Positions 16,963 to 27,470 of a DNA stretch of 64,000 bases are shown here, in pieces (position 1 is the first letter of the stretch; every line of letters begins with the position of its first letter). Below the pieces are notes generated by a model. That model made no database searches. It saw nothing but the letters and a program-made list of their open reading frames with translations, and was not told the origin of the DNA. Source of the DNA: Akkermansia muciniphila (lineage in GTDB: Bacteria > Verrucomicrobiota > Verrucomicrobiia > Verrucomicrobiales > Akkermansiaceae); contig CAMDCV010000002.1 of the NCBI GenBank assembly GCA_945890645.1, positions 124,001-188,000 of the forward strand. Reading direction: 5' to 3'. The position numbers and the translations under genes were made by a program.

Positions 16963-19314
16963 CTACTCCTCAATGGGTTGCGCACGCAGTGGTGGATCGT
17001 TAGGTTCGTCTAAAGGAATAGCGCGTAACGGTTGACGGGATGGTTCTTCGATGGGAACTGCGCGCAGGGGATTGTTATGATTGTGAGGGGCACTTTGTGG
17101 TTCATCAATAGGGATCGCGCGCGCTGGATGAATGGGGCACCAGTCGTTGGGAGCGGGTGCGATATCGACCGGCACTTGATCGACATACGAGGTTCCTGCG
17201 GCATGGCAGCCCGCAGTGGCCCGTTTGCCCGATGATTTGCAAAGCGAGCAGCTGATGAGACCGGAGTCTCGTGTCATTTCTTGAAACGGATTCGCTTTGT
17301 AGCCAAGGCGGTCGGCCGTTTTCATGATATCCACCCAAATCGGCAACGCTAGGGTAGAGCCGTAGCCGCCTTGCACGGTGCGTTTGGGATCATCCATGCC
17401 GCACCAAACGGCGCAGGTCAGTGAGGATGTATAGCCCGCGAACCAAGCGTCTTTAAAATTGTTAGTCGTGCCCGTTTTGCCAGCACAGGGTCTGTCGAAG
17501 CCCAGGCGTCGAACTGCGCTTGCTGTGCCGGTGGTCGTGACTTCTTGCAGAATTTTGGAAACCGAGTAGGCAGAGCCGGGCGAAGCGGCTTGATAAGGAA
17601 GAGGCGGCGTTTCATAGACGAGTTCGCCACTGCGTTTGCGGATCGAGGAAATCAAAAACGGACGATAGCGCACACCGCCGTTGGGCAGCATCGAGTAGGC
17701 TGAGGCAACTTGGTAGGGAGTCGCTTCCCATGATCCGAGATAGGACGAGGGAGTTTGCGGCAACTTGATGTTAAAGGCTTGCTCACAGACGTGAGTCACA
17801 TTGCCAAGGCCTGCATGGTTGCCGACGCGCACCGACATCGTATTGCGAGAGCGAATCAATCCATACGAGACTGGATGGGGGCCGCCGTAGGTGCCATCAG
17901 AATTTTTGGGATGCCAACTTGCGGGCGCGCCTTTGATTTCTCCTGAAGCGATATAGCCATCGGAAATCATTGTATCGGGTCGCAAGCCTTTGTCGAAAGC
18001 AGCGAGATAAACAAATGGTTTAAACACCGAACCGATTTGTCGTTTCGCTTGAATCGCGCGGTTGAATTTCGATTCGTCGGCGGAGCGCCCACCGACGAAG
18101 GCAAGCACCGCACCAGTGTGGTTTTCGATCACAACTGCGGCACCTTGAATGTAGGCTGTGGGAGTTTTTTTCCCTTCAGGGATCGCCTGCCACTGAGTGC
18201 GGGTTTGGTGAGGATAGCCGGAAGATTTCTCGATTTTGGCTAATGTGGCTTCCACTGCCTCCTCGGCTTTGGCTTGAATCAATTGATCGATCGTCGTGGT
18301 GATGATCAATCCGCCAGACTCGATGTTCTCTTTTTCCAGAATGATTTCCAAATCGCGACGAATGGCATCGACCGCGTAGGACTCACGCACCTTGCGACGA
18401 TTGGCGGGGCGAATGTCGAGAGGCTGTGCTTTGGCTTCATCGGCCTGCGCTCGTGTGATGACTTCTGCGGTAACCATGCGCTCGAGGGTGGAATTGCGTT
18501 CACGAATTGCGGCATCCATGTTATAAAAGGGATTGAACGCATCGGGACCGCGGACAATGCCTGCAAGCATCGCCGATTCCGATAGATCCAATTCGGAGGC
18601 GTTCTTTTCGAAATAGATTCGTGAGGCTTCTTGGATGCCACGTATGGATCGGCCCCAGTTGATGGAATTCAGATATGCTTCAAGAACACGATCTTTACTG
18701 CCAAGATATTTTTCGATGCGAATGGCTAGAGCAATTTCTAAAAATTTGCGATCAATGAGCTCCCACTTGCTTTGTTTGACACCATATTTTTTTAACTGAA
18801 AGACGTCTGATGCCAGTTGCTGGGTGATGGTCGAGGCACCTTCGCGCTTGCCTTGGGAGTTCTTCCATGCGGCGCGCACGATGCCGATGGTGTCAAATGC
18901 GCCGTGCTTGTAGAATCGTTCATCCTCACGAGCGAGGATGGCCTTGCGGAAATCGGGAGAGACTTGATCGAGTGTGATAATGTCGCGGATTTCACCATGC
19001 ATGCGAGCCAATTCATTATTGCGACGGTCGAGGATCACCGAGCGCTCGGGCATTGCATGTATTTTCGCTAGATCGTATTGCTTGGAGCGCAAGCCATAAA
19101 TGATGCTGAGGAAAAGGAGCACATAAAGCCCAGCGATCGCGGGGTCGCCGATCGCACGAAGGAGAATTCGAACGACGGGTGGGCGATGTCGAATGGTGAA
19201 GTGAAACAAATGAAACGGCCACAGCAAAAGCAGTGAAAGCAGGTGCGGAGGGCGCGTAGCCTCTTCGGAGGGACGGCGTTTGGGCGAGGATTTGCCAGGT
19301 GAGGAACGAGCCAT
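16963..19314 (-). CDS. class A penicillin-binding protein (transglycosylase/transpeptidase)
   Basis: ILAREDERFYKHGAFD, STITQQLASD, transpeptidase QIGSVFKPFVYLAA and GKTGTTNNFKDAWFAGY. Confidence 0.92.
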   Translation of the reverse strand: MARSSPGKSSPKRRPSEEATRPPHLLSLLLLWPFHLFHFTIRHRPPVVRILLRAIGDPAIAGLYVLLFLSIIYGLRSKQYDLAKIHAMPERSVILDRRNNELARMHGEIRDIITLDQVSPDFRKAILAREDERFYKHGAFDTIGIVRAAWKNSQGKREGASTITQQLASDVFQLKKYGVKQSKWELIDRKFLEIALAIRIEKYLGSKDRVLEAYLNSINWGRSIRGIQEASRIYFEKNASELDLSESAMLAGIVRGPDAFNPFYNMDAAIRERNSTLERMVTAEVITRAQADEAKAQPLDIRPANRRKVRESYAVDAIRRDLEIILEKENIESGGLIITTTIDQLIQAKAEEAVEATLAKIEKSSGYPHQTRTQWQAIPEGKKTPTAYIQGAAVVIENHTGAVLAFVGGRSADESKFNRAIQAKRQIGSVFKPFVYLAAFDKGLRPDTMISDGYIASGEIKGAPASWHPKNSDGTYGGPHPVSYGLIRSRNTMSVRVGNHAGLGNVTHVCEQAFNIKLPQTPSSYLGSWEATPYQVASAYSMLPNGGVRYRPFLISSIRKRSGELVYETPPLPYQAASPGSAYSVSKILQEVTTTGTASAVRRLGFDRPCAGKTGTTNNFKDAWFAGYTSSLTCAVWCGMDDPKRTVQGGYGSTLALPIWVDIMKTADRLGYKANPFQEMTRDSGLISCSLCKSSGKRATAGCHAAGTSYVDQVPVDIAPAPNDWCPIHPARAIPIDEPQSAPHNHNNPLRAVPIEEPSRQPLRAIPLDEPNDPPLRAQPIEE

Positions 19315-19503
19315 AGAGGTGAATGCACGTAACGTAGGGCGGTGTAGGCGGAATTTCGAGACTGATTTTGTGAAAAATCGATGAAGATTGTGTGACGGCA
19401 TTTTGTGAATTCTCATACAATGTGTAATTTTTTTGCGGCAAATCATCTTGGGAATTGCCATCATTGTGGATTTATGTTGGAGTCTCTCAGCCTGAACTCA
19501 TCT

Positions 19504-20235
19504 ATGACCTCACCTTCTTCCGACCCACGACAATTCCGCCGCGCCATTTTAAAACTTAGCGGAGAGGCCCTGCGGGAGGTGGGCAGTCGGGATAACATTT
19601 CGCCGGAGATCGTCGATCGTATTGCGAGTGAAATTTCCGTCGCACTGAAAAGCGGTTTGCAACTAGGAGTGGTCGTCGGTGGTGGAAATTTTTGGCGTGG
19701 TGCCGCTGCTAGTGCCCGCGGCATGGATCGTGCGACAGCCGACTACGTGGGTATGCTGGCGACGGTTATGAATGCTCTGGCATTGCAAAGCGCGCTCGAA
19801 GACGAAGGAGTGCCCTGCGTGGTGATGTCGGCAATTGAAATGCAAAATGTTGCCGAGACCTTTATTCGCCGTCGTGCGGAAAGATATCTGGAAGAAGGCA
19901 AAGTCGTGGTTTTCGCCGCAGGCACTGGCTGTCCGTTTTTCTCGACGGATACCACCGCGGCATTGCGCGCGAGTGAGATGTCGGCGCAAGTGATTTTCAA
20001 AGCGACGATGGTGGATGGCGTTTACGACAGCGACCCAAAGAAAAATCCGGACGCCAAGCGCTACGAAACCGTATCGTTTCAAGAGTGCATTTCCTCACAA
20101 CTCAAGGTCATGGATACGACGGCTTTCAGCCTCTGCATGGACAATCACATTCCGATCATCGTGTTTGATCTCGAAAAACCCGGCAACATCACCACCGCAT
20201 TACTCGGGGGTGACATCGGCACCGTGGTGCAATAA
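19504..20235 (+). CDS. pyrH: UMP kinase
   Basis: AILKLSGEALREV, GVVVGGGNFWRG, MDRATADYVGMLATVMNALALQ. Confidence 0.95.
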   Translation: MTSPSSDPRQFRRAILKLSGEALREVGSRDNISPEIVDRIASEISVALKSGLQLGVVVGGGNFWRGAAASARGMDRATADYVGMLATVMNALALQSALEDEGVPCVVMSAIEMQNVAETFIRRRAERYLEEGKVVVFAAGTGCPFFSTDTTAALRASEMSAQVIFKATMVDGVYDSDPKKNPDAKRYETVSFQECISSQLKVMDTTAFSLCMDNHIPIIVFDLEKPGNITTALLGGDIGTVVQ

Positions 20236-20257
20236 TTTACTTTAACAATTCAGCAGT

Positions 20258-20824
20258 ATGGACCCCGAAGAAGCATTGATGGAAGTCGAAATGGACATGC
20301 AAAAAGCCGTGGAGCATTTGCTTCACGAGTTCAGCAGCGTCCGCACCGGAAAGGCATCGCCCGCTTTGATCGAAAACATGGACGTCTATGTGCGTGCCTA
20401 TGATTCCGTGATGAAACTCAAAGCCGTCGCTGTGGTGACCACGCCCGAGCCCCGCATGCTGATGGTGCAGCCCTTTGATCCCTCGACCACGCAGGACATC
20501 GAACGCGCCATCCGTGAAAGCAAGCTGGGTCTCAATCCTTCTGCCGCGGATCGCTCGATCCGTGTGCCAGTGCCCGAACTCTCCGAGGAGCGGCGTCGCG
20601 AGATGGCGAAGCTCATCAAACAGATGGGCGAGGAAGCCAAAGTAAGCGTGCGTCAAGTGCGCAAAGAGGGCATGGATGCCGCGAAAAAAATGAAAGCGGA
20701 TAACGTCCTCACCGAAGATGGGCAGAAAGTTTTCGAGGAAGACGTACAAAAACTCACCGATAAATCCGTGAAAGAAATCGACGTGCATGTCGTTGCAAAA
20801 GAGAAAGAGATCATGAAGATTTGA
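20258..20824 (+). CDS. frr: ribosome recycling factor
   Basis: SSVRTGKASPALIENMDV ... VPVPELSEERRREMAKL. Confidence 0.95.
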   Translation: MDPEEALMEVEMDMQKAVEHLLHEFSSVRTGKASPALIENMDVYVRAYDSVMKLKAVAVVTTPEPRMLMVQPFDPSTTQDIERAIRESKLGLNPSAADRSIRVPVPELSEERRREMAKLIKQMGEEAKVSVRQVRKEGMDAAKKMKADNVLTEDGQKVFEEDVQKLTDKSVKEIDVHVVAKEKEIMKI

Positions 20825-20854
20825 TTCACGCTATTCGCAATCTGAAGCGATCAT

Positions 20855-20890
20855 AAAAAAAGCGGCCGTGATAACCACGGCCGCTTTTTT
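20855..20890. terminator. bidirectional rho-independent terminator between convergent frr and efp
   Basis: aaaaaaagcggccgtgataaccacggccgctttttt. Confidence 0.85.
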
Positions 20891-20908
20891 GATAAATATT
20901 CTAGTCAA

Positions 20909-21472
20909 TCAAGCTCTTCCCAAGTAACTGCCGTCTTCTGTTTTGACGATCAGTTTTTCACCAGGGTTGATGAAAAGCGGCACTTGCATCGACAGGCCGG
21001 TTTCCATGATGGCGGCTTTGTAAACGTTGTTGGCGGAATCGCCTTTGACGCCCTCGGGGGAGTCAGCGACGATCATTATCATGGACGGGGGAAGCTCCAC
21101 AGCAGCGACATTCGAGTCAGTGAAGAGAAGGGTGTAGTTGTGACCTTCGATGAGGTAATATTTCACTGGCGCGATGAGTTCCTCGTGAACTACAACGTCC
21201 TCGTAAGTGTCATTGTTGAGGAAGTGGAAACCGCTGGAATCTTTGTAGGAATATTCGTGCGGAATGCGCTCGAGCAGCACGCTGTCCATCGAGTCATTCG
21301 AGGTCATGCGCAGGTTGAAAACTTTTTGCGTATTGACGCTGCGGACCGACATTTGCACATACGAAGCCATGCGGGGAGGGGTCTTTAGCTCGTGGCTGAT
21401 GACGATGCAGACTTCATTGTTGTGGCGGACGGCGTGTCCTTTGCGGAGATTGATGATCGGTGTACTGGCCAT
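20909..21472 (-). CDS. efp: elongation factor P
   Basis: 187 aa, MASTPIINLRKGHAVRHNNEVCIVI...NVYKAAIMETGLSMQVPLFINPGEKLIVKTEDGSYLGRA. The track ORF (to 22612) is over-extended antisense to trxB. Confidence 0.9.
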   Translation of the reverse strand: MASTPIINLRKGHAVRHNNEVCIVISHELKTPPRMASYVQMSVRSVNTQKVFNLRMTSNDSMDSVLLERIPHEYSYKDSSGFHFLNNDTYEDVVVHEELIAPVKYYLIEGHNYTLLFTDSNVAAVELPPSMIMIVADSPEGVKGDSANNVYKAAIMETGLSMQVPLFINPGEKLIVKTEDGSYLGRA

Positions 21473-21619
21473 GGGTATCGGGTGTTGCGGGGCGCGGTAT
21501 AAGTGCCACCTGCCGCGCACGCAAGCTCTTTTTCTATGCGGAGAATGATGGAAATTTCCATCGTGATGCTTGCGGAGTTGACAAAAGAAGCGGAACGCGG
21601 AGACTCTCGCGCAGCTATT

Positions 21620-22552
21620 ATGGAAGACGTTATTATCATTGGAACCGGATGCGCGGGTTACACCGCAGCCATTTACACCGCTCGCGCCAACCTCAAGCCG
21701 CTGATGCTCTCGGGCACGCAGCCAGGCGGACAACTCACGACTACCACCGAGGTGGAAAATTTCCCTGGTCATCCTGACGGCATCATGGGGCCTGATTTGA
21801 TGATGAAGATGCAGACGCAGGCGGAGAAATTCGGCACGCGCATCGCTTATGAAATGGTGGAAAGCATTACACGCAAGGAGGATGGAACATTTGCCGTAAA
21901 GACGGGTTCCACCACTCACGAGGCGAAAACCGTCATTGTCGCCACAGGTGCTGCACCGCGTCACTTGGGCTTGCCGAACGAGCAGAGTTTGATTGGTCGT
22001 GGTCTGACTTCTTGCGCGACCTGCGATGGGGCCTTTTACCCGAATGTTCCTGTGGCTGTCATTGGTGGCGGCGACAGCGCCTGCGAAGAGGCGGGTTTCC
22101 TCACACGTTTTGCGAGCAAAGTGTATTTGGTGCATCGTCGTGATGAGCTCCGCGCTTCGAAAATTATGGCCGATCGTGCATTGGCCAATCCGAAGATTGA
22201 GCCGCTCTGGAACTCCGGCGTCACGGCCTATCTCACCGACGAAAAAGGCGAAATGCGCGCGATCACCCTGAAAAATCTTGTCGATGGCACGGAGAGCGAA
22301 GTGGAAGTGAAGTGCGTATTCGTTGCAATCGGTCACGTGCCCAATAGCAGCTTTCTCGGTGGCCTCGTCGATCTCGATGAAAACGGCTATATTTTGCAAG
22401 TGCCGGGGCGGACGCAGACAAAAACGCCTGGACTTTTCGCGGCGGGCGATGTGGCAGACCACTACTACCGTCAGGCGATTACAGCGGCCGGACAGGGATG
22501 TGCGGCCGCTTTGGAAGCGGAGCGCTACCTCGCGGATCATGAAGGGCATTGA
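21620..22552 (+). CDS. trxB: thioredoxin reductase
   Basis: [54 protein letters not shown]. Confidence 0.95.
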   Translation: MEDVIIIGTGCAGYTAAIYTARANLKPLMLSGTQPGGQLTTTTEVENFPGHPDGIMGPDLMMKMQTQAEKFGTRIAYEMVESITRKEDGTFAVKTGSTTHEAKTVIVATGAAPRHLGLPNEQSLIGRGLTSCATCDGAFYPNVPVAVIGGGDSACEEAGFLTRFASKVYLVHRRDELRASKIMADRALANPKIEPLWNSGVTAYLTDEKGEMRAITLKNLVDGTESEVEVKCVFVAIGHVPNSSFLGGLVDLDENGYILQVPGRTQTKTPGLFAAGDVADHYYRQAITAAGQGCAAALEAERYLADHEGH

Positions 22553-22667
22553 GTGACTGTGGCAGGCAGAACGGTGAATCATTCGCAAAATCAAACTTTT
22601 TTGAGAAAACACTCACTTTTTGCTTGCCAAAGCGCATCAGACAGGTATTTTTCGCGTCCCGAATATT

Positions 22668-22937
22668 ATGGCAAAAGCAAGCTGGATCGCACGAAACAAA
22701 CGCAAACAGGCAACGGTAGCAAAGTATGCTGACCTGCGCATGAAATTGAAAAAGGAAAAAGACTATGTTGGTCTTACCATGCTTCCTCGCGATGCGAGCC
22801 CCACTCGCGTGGTGAATCGCTGCGAATTCAGTGGTCGTCGTCGCGCTTTCTTGCGTCGCTTCCGCCTATCTCGTATCAGCTTCCGTGAAATGGCTTCCGC
22901 CGGATTGATTCCTGGCGTTACCAAATCAAGCTGGTAA
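22668..22937 (+). CDS. rpsN: 30S ribosomal protein S14 (cysteine-motif-lacking form)
   Basis: [21 protein letters not shown]...[33 protein letters not shown]. Confidence 0.95.
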   Translation: MAKASWIARNKRKQATVAKYADLRMKLKKEKDYVGLTMLPRDASPTRVVNRCEFSGRRRAFLRRFRLSRISFREMASAGLIPGVTKSSW

Positions 22938-23000
22938 AACAGGCACAATCTGTGCTTGTCTCGACGCGGATCGGAAATTACCCGTCTCCGCGTCTTTCTT

Positions 23001-23261
23001 ATGCCACTCTACGAATACATTTCCGAAGCCCCCGAGGAACCAAGTTTATCGTGTCGCATTTGCGCCAAGGGCTTTGAACTGCGCCGACCTGTCGACCGCG
23101 CACCATTGGTGGTTTGTCCGCTGTGCAAGCATCCTGTGAAAAAACTCATTTCGCGGGTGAACAGTCCCACCATCACCAAACCGATGTCAGTGACCGATGC
23201 CAAGAAGGCCGGCTTCACGATACTCGAACGCCGGGATCAAGGCGTGTATGAAAAGCTCTGA
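23001..23261 (+). CDS. FmdB-type zinc ribbon protein
   Basis: MPLYEYISE...CRICAKGFE...VVCPLCKHPVKKLIS. Confidence 0.75.
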   Translation: MPLYEYISEAPEEPSLSCRICAKGFELRRPVDRAPLVVCPLCKHPVKKLISRVNSPTITKPMSVTDAKKAGFTILERRDQGVYEKL

Positions 23262-23263
23262 CG

Positions 23264-24676
23264 ATGCACTCGATTCTTCCCATGCTGGCGACTGCGCCGA
23301 CTGAGTATCCTCCCGCTTGGCAGATCGTCTTGTACTTGATGGGCATGGTGTTTTTCCTCCTGCTCAATGCCTTTTTTGTCGCCGCGGAATTCGCGATTGT
23401 TAAAGTTCGTCCGAGTCAGGTGGAGGGTGTCATCAAGCTCAAGCCGAAGCGCGCGCAGTCCACGCGAGCCATCATCGAGAATCTCGACCCTTACCTTTCC
23501 GCCTGCCAATTGGGCATCACCATCGCATCGCTGGCACTTGGTTTCCTCGGTGAGCCGCTGGTGGAAAGCTTGGTAGGTCCTTCTCTGAGTAAAATGTTTC
23601 CACAATTAGTCGCTGTGAAAATGGTAGGGCTCGATGTCATTTCTGCCATTTCTTTCATCATCGCCATCATGTCGTTTACGGCACTTCACGTGATCTTGGG
23701 CGAGCTGATGCCGAAGTCGGTTGCGATTCGCAAGTCGTTGGCGACTTCGTTAGAATTATCCCGCCCGCTGCAATTGTTCGCCAAGGCATTTGCGCTGCCG
23801 ATTCACTTGATGAACGGTGCCGCGAATTGGTTGCTGAAAAATTTGTTTCGTATCCAGCCGATTGATGAGCACGGTCACGCGCATAGTGCGGAGGAGTTGG
23901 TCTATTTGGTGGAGGAGAGCGAGCGGAATCAAAAGGTCACCGAGATCGAACGCGAAATTTTGGTCAACGCCCTCGAGCTCAATGAAGTTTGGGTGCGCGA
24001 TGTGATGACGCATCGCGGCGATGTCGTTTATCTCGATGCCGATCAATCTTTTCAGCACACGCTCGACATCGCGCTTAAGTCGCAGCACACGCGTTTTCCT
24101 CTCGTACGCGGCCACCTCGACAACACCCTTGGCCTGATTCACGTGAAGGACATGCTGAAACTCATCAGCGATCCGGACCCCGATCTGATGCGCATCAAGC
24201 GCGAGATGAAGGTCGTGCCGGAGACCATGCCGCTCGATGTCTTGTTGAAATTTTTCCTCACGGAACGTGCGCACGTGGCATTGGTGGCCGATGAGTTTGG
24301 TCACATTGGCGGCGTCGTGTTTCTCGATAACGTCATCGAGGAATTGGTCGGCGATATTCAGGATGAGTTCGACAATGACAAATCGGAATTCACTCGCATC
24401 AACGAGCATGAATTCGTGATTGAGGGTACCACGACCCTTAACGACCTCGCGGACTTTGAAGAAGATCTTTACATCGAAAGTGGTGAGGTAACAACGGTCG
24501 GTGGCTACATTACGCAAATGCTAGGCCGTTTCCCTGAATTGGGTGAAACGATCGAAATCCTCGGCTACGAGGCCCGCGTCACCAGCGTGGATGATCGCTT
24601 GGTCGGACAGATTCATTTCCGCAAACTTCAGCCGAAAGAAGAGTCGGCTGAAGGGGAAAAGAGCGATGAAGCGTAA
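23264..24676 (+). CDS. hemolysin-family CNNM/CBS domain membrane protein
   Basis: AAEFAIVKVRPSQVE, VWVRDVMTHRGDVVYLDAD, VALVADEFGHIGGVVFLDNVIEELVGDIQDEFD. Confidence 0.9.
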   Translation: MHSILPMLATAPTEYPPAWQIVLYLMGMVFFLLLNAFFVAAEFAIVKVRPSQVEGVIKLKPKRAQSTRAIIENLDPYLSACQLGITIASLALGFLGEPLVESLVGPSLSKMFPQLVAVKMVGLDVISAISFIIAIMSFTALHVILGELMPKSVAIRKSLATSLELSRPLQLFAKAFALPIHLMNGAANWLLKNLFRIQPIDEHGHAHSAEELVYLVEESERNQKVTEIEREILVNALELNEVWVRDVMTHRGDVVYLDADQSFQHTLDIALKSQHTRFPLVRGHLDNTLGLIHVKDMLKLISDPDPDLMRIKREMKVVPETMPLDVLLKFFLTERAHVALVADEFGHIGGVVFLDNVIEELVGDIQDEFDNDKSEFTRINEHEFVIEGTTTLNDLADFEEDLYIESGEVTTVGGYITQMLGRFPELGETIEILGYEARVTSVDDRLVGQIHFRKLQPKEESAEGEKSDEA

Positions 24677-24684
24677 TCCTTAAA

Positions 24685-25629
24685 TCAAGGATTAGGTTTA
24701 GAGAGAGGAAGCTGAGCAATTTTTTCCAATAGCTTCGGACTATCAGGGCGACCGTGAAAAAGGATTTTGCCCTCAGGGCTGAGCAATACAAGAGTGGGCA
24801 TGTCAGTGACGCGGAGTTTTGCGGCAAGGCTATCTTTCGTGCGATCGAGCCATTGGGGACCAGGTAGCGGTTTCTCTTGGCCTTTGATAAACTCTTTGGC
24901 TTCGGTCAAAATTTCTGTGCGCCCATCGATGAGGATCGAGGCAAGAGCGATTTTTTCTTTCGTGAGAGATGGACTTACGGCGGAGAGGTCCATCATCGAA
25001 GTTTCGCAGTCAGCACTCCATGGTGACCAGAAATGCAGCAGGAGGGCACGGTTTTCACCGAGAGCGCTTTTGAGCGAAGCGGCTTTGTTGCTATACAAGT
25101 CGGTGACTTCGAGCGTGAGATCGATTTGTGTGTTTTTGATGTGCTCACTGAGGCGAAGACTTTCAATATACGGAGTGAACGCAGTGGCTTGGCCAGGGCT
25201 GAGCCACAGGGCCTCGGTGATATGCTTCTTGAAGTCGTCGCGCTTGTTTTCTTGAAGTGACTTAAGAGCCCTAGCGAATTCGATGACAGCGAGGAAATCT
25301 TCTTTTGTGGCGAAAATTTCCGAATGATCGAGTGAGAAGGATTTTTCCTGCTTTTCCCAAGTGGGCAATAGGCCAATGATTCCCTGGTCGTTTTTGTGTT
25401 CGACGTGGAAAAGGAAGCGCGCTTCGTTGATCGTTTGTTCGGGAACGCCTTGTTTGATCGCTTCGGCCACGGCCGCATCAAGTGCTTGCGGGTTTTCGGG
25501 GATGCTGAACAAAACATCCATCGCTGCTTCTTTGGGAGGCAACTTGATGGGTGGCGGCTCCACTTCAAAGTCCAACTCTTGGGCGTGAAGCGTGAGCAAC
25601 AAGCAACAGAGACAGGGGAGAAGTTTCAT
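24685..25629 (-). CDS. secreted thioredoxin-like protein
   Basis: Signal peptide MKLLPCLCCLLLTLHA; C-terminal LLHFWSPWSADCETSMMDL...TDMPTLVLLSPEGKILFHGRP. Confidence 0.7.
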   Translation of the reverse strand: MKLLPCLCCLLLTLHAQELDFEVEPPPIKLPPKEAAMDVLFSIPENPQALDAAVAEAIKQGVPEQTINEARFLFHVEHKNDQGIIGLLPTWEKQEKSFSLDHSEIFATKEDFLAVIEFARALKSLQENKRDDFKKHITEALWLSPGQATAFTPYIESLRLSEHIKNTQIDLTLEVTDLYSNKAASLKSALGENRALLLHFWSPWSADCETSMMDLSAVSPSLTKEKIALASILIDGRTEILTEAKEFIKGQEKPLPGPQWLDRTKDSLAAKLRVTDMPTLVLLSPEGKILFHGRPDSPKLLEKIAQLPLSKPNP

Positions 25630-25636
25630 CGGAGAA

Positions 25637-26014
25637 TCAAGGCGCAGGGATGATCATTTTTTTGCCCAGAACCACGGTGTCAGTGGTCATATTATTCGCA
25701 ACTTTGATGGCATCAATGGACACACCATATTGCTTGCTCATTTTCCACAGGCTATCGCCAGGGGCAACATAGTGCTCTTTTGCGGTGGCGCCTGCGGTGG
25801 GGGCGACCGGTGTATCCACCACGGTTGTCGGCACCGCAGAAGTATCTTCATAAGCTGCGGCCCCGTAGGTGGGTGCGGCGGTCGCAGGAACTGCAGTGCT
25901 CGCTTCATCGTAGGCAGGCGTAGCAGCGGTGTCGTAATTTTCACCGCTTTTGCCACCACAGGAAGCAAAGAACAGCGAAGCAAAAGGAAGGAGCAAGAAA
26001 GTTGGTTTGTGCAT
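25637..26014 (-). CDS. LysM-domain lipoprotein
   Basis: Lipobox FFASCGG; EHYVAPGDSLWKMSKQYGVSIDAIKVANNMTTDTVVLGKKMIIP. Confidence 0.85.
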   Translation of the reverse strand: MHKPTFLLLPFASLFFASCGGKSGENYDTAATPAYDEASTAVPATAAPTYGAAAYEDTSAVPTTVVDTPVAPTAGATAKEHYVAPGDSLWKMSKQYGVSIDAIKVANNMTTDTVVLGKKMIIPAP

Positions 26015-26168
26015 AAATTTACAATGGGCTTGTCTAGATAGAACGACGCCCAGATCAAAAATATTTCGGCAAAGCAGTGAATTGGAAAAGTTTTTCGCGC
26101 CTTCGACTTGCATTCTTTTGTGCGTTGAGTTGCAAATATCCGTGATCCTTGTATGGATTGATGTGCCA

Positions 26169-27470
26169 ATGCCTGCCATGAAAGAGGAGTCTTCAAAAAA
26201 ATCGGTCGTAACTTTGCTGACGTTGATCGTAGCAGCTTTCCTCGGCGCGTGGCTGTTGTCATTTATGAAGCCGCCTGTCGTAGTGGCGCCGCCACCCGCT
26301 AAACCAGTCAATTATCGGCTATCGCCGCTCGGAAAAATTCCTGATTGGAAATCTCTCGAAGCGTATCAGGGAACCATCACTCACGAACAATTTTTGGCGG
26401 ATTTGACGCAGTATTTTACTTGCAGCAACGCGTGGCAGGAATTCATCGAAGTCAGGAAAAGTCATGCGCTCATCGTTGAGGTAGCGAGCGATAGAAAGCG
26501 GACATTTCGCCTTAATTTCGCACCCACAAGCGAATTGGAGAAAGCCCCAAGATTCTGGCGAACGAAACAGGAAATGCGGATTCCAGCGGGTAAAACACCA
26601 TTGCAAGGGTTGCACATCGCGATCGATGCGGGACACATTGGCGGTGAGTGGGCGCAGATGGAAGAACGCTGGTTTAAGATCGGCGATGGCAAGCCAGTGA
26701 CTGAGGGTGATATGACTCTCTACGTAGCAAAACTTTTGCAGCCCATGTTAGAACAAAAAGGCGCTACGGTGTCGATGGTCCGCAAGGATACCAAACCACT
26801 CACCAGTGACCGACCCGCGCAATTGTTGCCCTTGGTGCGAGAACAGAATCCATCGTTATCGAATCCTTTTTACGTGAATAAAGCAGCAGAGAGTTTATTT
26901 TATCGAACTTCTGAAATTCGTGCCCGCGCGACGCACGTCAATCAAGTGCTCAAGCCTGATCTGGTGTTATGCCTGCATTTCAATGCGGTTGGTTGGGGTG
27001 ATCCGGCGAATCCAACATTAGTGGATGAAAACCATTTCCATATTCTACTGAACGGAGCTTTTACGGATGAGGAGATCGGTTATGATGACCAGCGCTTCGA
27101 AATGATTCGAAAAATTCTACAAGGCACGATTCACGAAGAAGCGGCCGTCGGTGGAGTCATGGCGGATGTGTTTGCCAAACAAAGCGGTTTGCCCCCGTAT
27201 CCCTATGAACCGGATTCGCGGCGTGCACGCAACGTGGCTGGCCACCCCTATCTGTGGGCTCGGAACTTGTTAGCGAATCGCTTGTACGACTGCCCTGTGA
27301 TATTTTTCGAACCCTATGTCATGAACTCCCAGGTCGTCTATGAGCGCATCCAAGCAGGCGACTATCCCGGAATGCTAGTCGTAGCGGGGCAACCCCAAAA
27401 GTCCATCTATCGAGAATACGCAGACGCTGTTGTGGATGGGTTGTTAGAGTATTACAAGGTCGCGCCGTAG
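26169..27470 (+). CDS. N-acetylmuramoyl-L-alanine amidase-like protein
   Basis: TM segment; LQGLHIAIDAGHIGGEWAQMEERWFK...GDMTLYVAKLLQPMLEQKGATVSMVRKD, DLVLCLHFNAVG. Confidence 0.75.
   Translation: MPAMKEESSKKSVVTLLTLIVAAFLGAWLLSFMKPPVVVAPPPAKPVNYRLSPLGKIPDWKSLEAYQGTITHEQFLADLTQYFTCSNAWQEFIEVRKSHALIVEVASDRKRTFRLNFAPTSELEKAPRFWRTKQEMRIPAGKTPLQGLHIAIDAGHIGGEWAQMEERWFKIGDGKPVTEGDMTLYVAKLLQPMLEQKGATVSMVRKDTKPLTSDRPAQLLPLVREQNPSLSNPFYVNKAAESLFYRTSEIRARATHVNQVLKPDLVLCLHFNAVGWGDPANPTLVDENHFHILLNGAFTDEEIGYDDQRFEMIRKILQGTIHEEAAVGGVMADVFAKQSGLPPYPYEPDSRRARNVAGHPYLWARNLLANRLYDCPVIFFEPYVMNSQVVYERIQAGDYPGMLVVAGQPQKSIYREYADAVVDGLLEYYKVAP

Noticed and set aside
21473-22612. N-terminal extension of the EF-P ORF (track ORF 20909-22612)
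   Set aside because: Extension is antisense to trxB; real EF-P begins at MASTPIINL (21472).
23756-24517. 253-aa minus-strand ORF
   Set aside because: Antisense to the CNNM/CBS protein.
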